DNA of 47,564 nucleotides from Desulfobacterales bacterium (GTDB taxonomy: Bacteria > Desulfobacterota > Desulfobacteria > Desulfobacterales > JAEINQ01). The notes under the pieces are model-generated. The model saw nothing but the letters and a program-made list of their open reading frames with translations, had not been told where the DNA came from and searched no databases. Made by a program: the position numbers and the translations under genes. The DNA lies in assembly GCA_016342285.1 (NCBI GenBank), contig JAEINQ010000055.1, positions 1 to 47,564 on the forward strand. The letters run 5' to 3'. Shown piece by piece: positions 42,838-47,564 of the stretch; the stretch's first letter is position 1, and every line of letters begins with the position of its first letter.

Positions 42838-43309
42838 GCCCACTGGACCAGACTTTGGACTGCCCCTGGAAGGGGCTGGGATACTGGCCCAGACCAGTTT
42901 GGAGTGAGTAAAGTTGAGGAGTCGCTACGCTCCACCATTTTTATAATGGGCAGAATTCCTTAATCCCGCCCCGGCGGGACTCACTCCAAACCTCTTGTCC
43001 GCCTCTGGCGGATTAGTTCGTGTCCGTCCACGAATTTCATATTTCGTGGATGGGCACCTATGGACGTTTCCAATTCATAAATGAGAATTTTTGTCCAAGG
43101 TCAAGGAAATCAAGCCATTGCGCGGAGGCGTAGCGCGCTACGCCGCACAAGAAATGGCGCTGATTGACGCCGAGACTTGTCCGCCCCTGGCGGATTGGGC
43201 AAAAAGGCCATTTATGGATGGAAACTAGTTCACTTTAGTCACTTGCATCTTAAGTGTCTTAGCGTAGCCAATTGACTCTGTCCATGCCCTGAGGGCATGG
43301 ATTCCCTAC
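42838..43309. repeat. Nest of repeats including multi-hairpin copy 9
   Basis: The gap 42834-43325 has no gene but at least three repeat parts. A module A-like segment (GACTGCCCCTGGAAGGGGCT) is at 42856-42875. Module D is inverted at 42918-42962. Module C is at 43228-43309 (CACTTTAGTCAC, then CCATGCCCTGAGGGCATGG). The hairpins CCGCCTCTGGCGG and CCGCCCCTGGCGG also occur. Module C ends 16 bases before the ispH-ubiA start codon. Confidence 0.75.
43066..43225. repeat. Inverted-repeat-ended element of 160 bp (MITE-like)
   Basis: GTTTCCAATTCATAAATG (43066-43083) at the left end and CATTTATGGATGGAAAC (to 43225) at the right end are inverted copies, and the similarity continues inward to about 30 bases (TTTTTGTCC and its partner GGGCAAAAA). 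The middle contains GCGTAGCGCGCTACGC, a perfect palindrome. There is no coding capacity. One copy in this window. Confidence 0.8.
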
Positions 43310-43325
43310 TTCGAAGTGACTCTCC

Positions 43326-45056
43326 ATGAAGATCATCGTCGCCAAAACGGCCGGGTTCTGTATGGGCGTGCGTCGGGCCGTGGAAATGGTTCTGGATGCG
43401 CCCGGCAAGCACCGGCAGCCCATTTGCACCTTCGGCCCCCTGATCCACAACCCTCAGGTCCTTGAACTCCTGGAGGAAAAGGGGATGTCCGCCATCGACC
43501 GGATTCCCGCCAAAGGCGAGGGAACGGTACTGATCCGGGCCCACGGCGTACCGCCGGAAACCAAATCCGGACTGAAAGCCGCCGGTTTCAATGTCATCGA
43601 CGCCACCTGCCCCCGGGTGATCAAAGTCCAGACCATCATCGCCCGCCACGCCCGCCAGAACCACGCGGCCATCATTATCGGCAACCGGGACCACCCCGAA
43701 GTGATCGGCCTGCTGGGATACGCCGGTGACAACGGCCATGTGGTGGACAATATGGCCGACCTTGATTCCCTGCCCGCCTTTGACCAGGCCATCATCGTGG
43801 CCCAAACCACCCAGAACATGCAGTTCTTCGAATCGGTCAAAGCATGGGCAGCGGCCAACCACCCCCATTACAAGGTCTTTGACACCATTTGCGATTCCAC
43901 GGCCAAGCGCCAGGCCGAGGTCCGCCAACTGGCCGGGGCAGTGGATGCCATCGTGGTGGTGGGTGGCCGCAACAGCGGCAACACCCAGCGGCTGGCCGAG
44001 TTGGCCCGGGAGAGCGGAAAACCGACCTATCACATTGAAACCGAGGCCGATCTCGATATAGACGCCCTGGCCGGAACGGAAAGAATCGGCCTGACCGCCG
44101 GCGCCTCAACCCCCCACTGGATTATTCGGCGGGTATTTCGCCGACTGGAGACCATCCCTACCCGGCGCGATGCCGGATGGCGGCGGATCCTGTTCAACAT
44201 GCAGCGGGGACTGCTGCTGACCAACATTTACGTGGCAGCCGGGGCAGGGTGCCTGAGTTACGCCTGCAGCCGCCTGCTGGAAGCTCCTCGGGTTTTTCCC
44301 AGCGTCCTGGTCGCCGTGCTCTATGTCCTGTCCATGCACCTGCTCAACCATCTTACCGGAAGCCAGGAGGACCGCTACAACGACCCGGGCCGGGCAGCCT
44401 TCTACACCGGCCACCAGTTCTTTCTCGGCCTGCTGGCCGTGGTGGCCGGCGGGGCCGGGCTTCTCACCGCCTATGCCATGGGCACATGGCCTTTTTTCAT
44501 TCTGCTGGCCATGAGCCTGTTGGGTCTCTCTTACAACCTTCGCTGGCTGCCGGGCGCAACGGGACACTACCGGCGTATCAAGGATATTCCCGGATCGAAA
44601 ACCATTCTCATCGCCCTGGCCTGGGGGGTGGTCACCACGGTTTTCCCCGCCCTGACCGGGGCCGGCCGGGCCGGCCTGGGCGCCGCGGCCGTCTTTTTCT
44701 GGGCCACGGGCATGGTATTCGTGCGTACCGCCTTCTTCGATCTGCTGGACATGCAGGGCGACCGGATCGTGGGTAAAGAGACCCTGCCGATTCTCTTTGG
44801 GGAAAAGAAAACGATTCTCATGCTCAAGGCGATGATCCTGGCCATCATCGTGGTGCTGGGCGGAGCCGGGTCGGTTGGCCTCCTGCCCTCTTTGGGATAT
44901 GCCCTGGCTGTCTGTCCGGTCTTTATCGGCCTGGTGGTCAACGCTTATTTAAAGGGGCACATGCTTCCCGGCATCCGCCTGGAATTTCTCGTGGAAACCC
45001 TGTTTGTCCTGACCGGCCTGATTACCGTGGCCTGGACGGTGCTGGGCATGGGTTAG
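43326..45056 (+). CDS. ispH: IspH (HMBPP reductase) fused to a UbiA-type prenyltransferase
   Basis: A 576-residue two-domain protein. Residues 1-281 are IspH, the last enzyme of the MEP isoprenoid pathway, which makes IPP and DMAPP. The cluster cysteines are in GFCMGVRRAV, DATCPRVIKV and DTICDSTAKRQ; other IspH marks are GNRDHPEVIGL and TAGASTPHWII. From about 290 on it is a UbiA-like integral membrane domain with about seven helices. The first aspartate region is NHLTGSQEDRYNDPGRAAFY, and the second motif DLLDMQGDRIVGKETLP is complete. The fusion may anchor IspH to the membrane and feed prenyl groups to lipid or quinone synthesis. IspH is intact. There is no frameshift at the junction. Confidence 0.9.
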   Translation: MKIIVAKTAGFCMGVRRAVEMVLDAPGKHRQPICTFGPLIHNPQVLELLEEKGMSAIDRIPAKGEGTVLIRAHGVPPETKSGLKAAGFNVIDATCPRVIKVQTIIARHARQNHAAIIIGNRDHPEVIGLLGYAGDNGHVVDNMADLDSLPAFDQAIIVAQTTQNMQFFESVKAWAAANHPHYKVFDTICDSTAKRQAEVRQLAGAVDAIVVVGGRNSGNTQRLAELARESGKPTYHIETEADLDIDALAGTERIGLTAGASTPHWIIRRVFRRLETIPTRRDAGWRRILFNMQRGLLLTNIYVAAGAGCLSYACSRLLEAPRVFPSVLVAVLYVLSMHLLNHLTGSQEDRYNDPGRAAFYTGHQFFLGLLAVVAGGAGLLTAYAMGTWPFFILLAMSLLGLSYNLRWLPGATGHYRRIKDIPGSKTILIALAWGVVTTVFPALTGAGRAGLGAAAVFFWATGMVFVRTAFFDLLDMQGDRIVGKETLPILFGEKKTILMLKAMILAIIVVLGGAGSVGLLPSLGYALAVCPVFIGLVVNAYLKGHMLPGIRLEFLVETLFVLTGLITVAWTVLGMG

Positions 45057-45401
45057 GTACACGAAAAACACAATTGCGATAACATATTATGTATTAACCG
45101 CAGACACTCGCAGACACTCGCAGACTTTTTTCGGCGACTTGTGGGGACGTAGCCAAAGGCGAAGCCCCAAGCTTTCCAAAATGACGTGCGTTGCCGCCCA
45201 TGGCATGCGCATCTATTCGCAAAGCGATGCGAATTTGTTGGCGGTCAGGTCGACCGCCAACAAGCTTTTCCCGCCTGCCCGGCGTAGTCTTCAGGCGAAA
45301 CCGGGTCTGCGATGGTCGGCGTTCGTCTGCGGTTCATAAATAAATGGTCACAGGACGTGGATTCCAACTACGAATTAAACCTCTGGGGAAAAGAGCAAAA
45401 A
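45057..45401. other. Interval with direct repeats and two hairpins before the CoA-disulfide reductase gene
   Basis: CGCAGACACT occurs twice, then CGCAGAC (45099-45125). Two adjacent hairpins follow: ATTCGCA/TGCGAAT near 45216-45235, and a perfect 12-bp stem TTGTTGGCGGTC (45235-45246) with GACCGCCAACAA (45252-45263), then GCTTTTCC, possibly the ispH terminator. Near 45347 ACAGGACGTGGATTCC resembles the end of module C. No gene. Confidence 0.5.
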
Positions 45402-47096
45402 ATGAAAACCAAAAACATCCTGATCGTCGGCGGCGTGGCCGGCGGCGCCTCCTGCGCCGCCCGGGCGCGGCGTCTTTCCGAGGAAGCCCGCATCGTGATC
45501 TTCGAGCGGGGCCCTTATGTCTCCTTTGCCAACTGCGGACTGCCCTACTATGTGGGCAAGGTCATCACCGACGAAAGCGACCTGTTGGTGGCCACCCCCG
45601 AACTTTTCCTGGAACGGTTCAACATCGACGTGCGGGTGGGCCACAACGTGCGCTGCATCGACCGGCAGGCCCGCACCGTGGAAGTCGAGGAGCTGAAAAC
45701 CGGCCGTGTCTATGAGGAGTCTTACGACGCCCTGGTTCTTTCCCCGGGTTCCCAGCCGATCCGCCCGCCCCTGGCCGGCATGGACCTGCCCGGCATCTTC
45801 ACCCTCTGGACCATTCCGGACACGCGAAACATCGTCGACTGGATCCAGACCCGCGGCGTCAAACGGGCCATGGTGGTTGGCGGCGGGTTCATCGGCCTGG
45901 AAATGGTCGAAAACCTCCACCGGCTGGGCATTGAGGTCACCCTGGTGGAAATGGCGCCCCATGTCATGCCGTCCATGGACCCGGAAATGGCCACCTTCAT
46001 TCACGACCACCTGTCGTCCAAAGGGATCGCCCTGCGCCTTCAAACGGCTGTTACCGGATTCAGTCAAGAGAAGGGGCAACCCCTTGGGGCGGCCCTGTCG
46101 ACCGGAGAAGTTATCGAAACGGACATGGTGCTCATGGCCGTGGGGGTGCGACCCCGCACCGAACTGGCTGCCGGTGCCGGTCTTACCATCGGCCAAACCG
46201 GCGGCATCCGGGTGGACGCGGCCATGCGCACCACCGACGAACACATCTGGGCCGTGGGCGATGCCGTGGAAACCGTCGATGCGGTCACCGGCACCCCCTG
46301 TCTGGTGCCGCTGGCCGGGCCGGCCAATCGCCAGGGGCGAATCGCCGCCGATGCCATCTTGTCGTCGGCCGAGCCGGCCCACACCTTTCGGGGGGTCCAG
46401 GGCACGGCGGTCTGCGGCATCCTGGGGATGACCGCCGCCGCCACGGGTCTTTCTGAAAAGACCGCCCAAAGGCTGCACGAAGCCGGAACCCTCCCTCCCT
46501 TTGAAAAGATCTACATCCACCCCGACGATCATGCCGGCTACTATCCGGACGCCAAGACCATCACCTTGAAACTGATCTTTGAAAAGGAAGGGGGCCGGGT
46601 GTTGGGGGCACAGGCCCTGGGCCTGGCCGGCGTGGAAAAGCGCATGGACGTCATGGCTGCCGCCATTCAACACGGCGCCACGGTCTTTAATCTGGAAGAG
46701 GTCGAGCTGTGCTACGCCCCCCAATACGGATCGGCCAAGGACCCGGTCAACGTGGCCGGCATGGTGGCGGCCAACCTGCTTCGCGGGCATGCACCGGTGG
46801 TCCACTGGCCGGAAACGGTCGGTGCGGATGTTTTTATTCTCGATGTTCGCGATCCCGACGAGTTTCGGGCAGGACATGTGCCAAAAGCGGTGAACATCCC
46901 CTTGAACTCCCTCCGGGACCGGCTGGACGAGCTTCCCCCCGGCAGGGAAATCCACACCCACTGTTATGTGGGCCAGCGATCCTATTTCGCCAACCGCATT
47001 CTGATTCAGAACGGATTTGCGGTCAAAAACATCTCCGGCGGATACCTCATGTACCTGGCCTTTAAAGCCTGTACGCCGGGCATGGAGGATACTTGA
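45402..47096 (+). CDS. CoA-disulfide/persulfide reductase with C-terminal rhodanese domain
   Basis: A 564-residue flavoprotein of the CoADR-Rhd type, which reduces CoA-disulfides or polysulfide/persulfide with NAD(P)H. FAD motif VGGVAGGASCAARARR is at the start, the redox cysteine at SFANCGLPYY (residues about 38-47), an NAD(P)H Rossmann motif MVVGGGFIGLEMVENL, and the second FAD motif HIWAVGDAVE. The rhodanese domain (about residues 465-564) has DVRDPDEFRAGHVP and an active-site loop HCYVGQRSY with the cysteine. Such enzymes act in sulfur metabolism and defence. The ATG 45402 follows GGGGAAAAGAG. Its TGA stop is in the first unit of the 14-bp array. Confidence 0.92.
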   Translation: MKTKNILIVGGVAGGASCAARARRLSEEARIVIFERGPYVSFANCGLPYYVGKVITDESDLLVATPELFLERFNIDVRVGHNVRCIDRQARTVEVEELKTGRVYEESYDALVLSPGSQPIRPPLAGMDLPGIFTLWTIPDTRNIVDWIQTRGVKRAMVVGGGFIGLEMVENLHRLGIEVTLVEMAPHVMPSMDPEMATFIHDHLSSKGIALRLQTAVTGFSQEKGQPLGAALSTGEVIETDMVLMAVGVRPRTELAAGAGLTIGQTGGIRVDAAMRTTDEHIWAVGDAVETVDAVTGTPCLVPLAGPANRQGRIAADAILSSAEPAHTFRGVQGTAVCGILGMTAAATGLSEKTAQRLHEAGTLPPFEKIYIHPDDHAGYYPDAKTITLKLIFEKEGGRVLGAQALGLAGVEKRMDVMAAAIQHGATVFNLEEVELCYAPQYGSAKDPVNVAGMVAANLLRGHAPVVHWPETVGADVFILDVRDPDEFRAGHVPKAVNIPLNSLRDRLDELPPGREIHTHCYVGQRSYFANRILIQNGFAVKNISGGYLMYLAFKACTPGMEDT

Positions 47097-47401
47097 TCCT
47101 GGATGCTTGATCCTGGATACTTGATCCTGGATGCTTGATCCGGGATGCTTGATCCTGGATGCTTGATCCTGGATGCTTGATCCTGGATGCTTGATCCGGG
47201 ATGCTTGATCCGGGATGCTTGATCCTGGATACTTGATCCTGGATGCTTGATCCTGGATGCTTGATCCTGGATGCTTGATCCGGGATGCTTGATCCTGGAT
47301 ACTTGATCCTGGATGCTTGATCCGGGATGCTTGATCCGGGATGCTTGATCCTGGATGCTTGATCCTGGATACTTGATCCTGGATGCTTGATCCTGGATGC
47401 T
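47087..47401 (+). repeat. 14-bp tandem repeat, 22 full copies
   Basis: The unit GGATGCTTGATCCT repeats 22 times without spacers, plus a partial unit. Only two positions vary: base 5 (A or G) and base 14 (T or G). Each unit holds a GATC site and a TGA. Because 14 is not a multiple of 3, TGA falls in all three plus frames within 42 bases. The first unit supplies the stop codon of the reductase gene. Confidence 0.95.
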
Positions 47402-47507
47402 GGCCGGCACAGCCGCAACCAAACAATTATTTCACCACAGATAGGTCTACGCTCTGCGAGCTACGCCCCACAGGGCCACATAGGGCACGCCCCCTGTGTC
47501 AGGATAG

Positions 47508-47536
47508 TTGTCGTATGATCTAAAACCCTCTATAAT
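47508..47536 (+). promoter_or_regulatory. Promoter of a gene beyond the right edge
   Basis: TTGTCG (47508-47513), 17 bases, then a perfect TATAAT (47531-47536). GCAAAGGAGGAGCG at the window end is a strong ribosome-binding site, so a plus-strand gene starts within a few bases beyond 47564. Bases 47402-47507 show no gene. Confidence 0.8.
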
Positions 47537-47564
47537 AGAATCTTCCGGGGGCAAAGGAGGAGCG

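Noticed and set aside
47087..47401. A CRISPR-like array
   Set aside because: Units are head to tail with no spacers and only 14 bases long. No cas genes are near.
45375..47426. A 683-residue open frame on the minus strand across the reductase gene and the 14-bp array
   Set aside because: It is antisense to a well-supported enzyme gene. It stays open because the 14-bp unit has no stop in any minus frame. The same holds for two shorter minus frames there.

Overview
The window looks like chromosomal DNA of a GC-rich, Gram-negative sulfate-reducing bacterium, most likely Desulfobacterota of the Desulfobacteraceae/Desulfosarcinaceae type. The main evidence is a complete qrc gene set (18.8-24.2 kb), which codes for the membrane quinone reductase complex of sulfate reducers. 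A system II cytochrome c maturation pair, a class I fumarase, an IspH-UbiA fusion and a dense load of short palindromic repeats fit the same assignment. It reads as core genome: there is no phage, plasmid, CRISPR array or complete insertion sequence.

Layout. 0.3-4.4 kb (minus strand): IHF alpha-like protein, the GTPase TypA/BipA and an HD-GYP/HDOD signalling protein. 4.6-6.3 kb: a metal-sensing ArsR repressor and an SO_0444-type metal permease, with an operator-like palindrome pair inside the promoter. 6.5-8.8 kb: a short asparaginase, the tail of a lost YbaK-type deacylase gene, a patatin-like lipase and a small membrane protein. 9.3-14.2 kb: an acyltransferase, an orphan histidine kinase, fumarase and a TIGR02757 protein. 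14.4-18.5 kb: ComEC and MurA. 18.8-27.0 kb: qrcABCD plus a previously easy-to-miss 52-residue membrane protein gene, then ResB and the WWD heme-handling protein, which would assemble the QrcA cytochrome. 27.4-34.6 kb: an M16 protease, a histone H1-like protein, a zinc-ribbon membrane protein and PpiD. At 34.8 kb is tRNA-Ala(GGC). From 35.7 kb most genes are on the plus strand: a second-type EF-G, a divergent M48/TPR protease, ParA, ParB, a NYN/YacP nuclease, a DUF3842-CooT pair, the IspH-UbiA fusion and a CoA-disulfide reductase-rhodanese fusion.

The most unusual content lies between the genes. One family of multi-hairpin repeats recurs about nine times, often right at gene ends. A second element of about 170 bp occurs twice in opposite orientation, and one copy is flanked by an 11-bp direct repeat that includes a gene's stop codon. 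A third element has inverted ends of about 30 bp. A 14-bp unit is repeated 22 times at the end of the rhodanese-fusion gene and supplies its stop codon. Together these suggest active or recent movement of non-autonomous elements, with the mobilising enzyme encoded elsewhere.

No wholly new system is proven. The best leads are the extra small subunit of the qrc operon, the IspH-UbiA fusion, and the structured repeat family with paired base changes in its stems.
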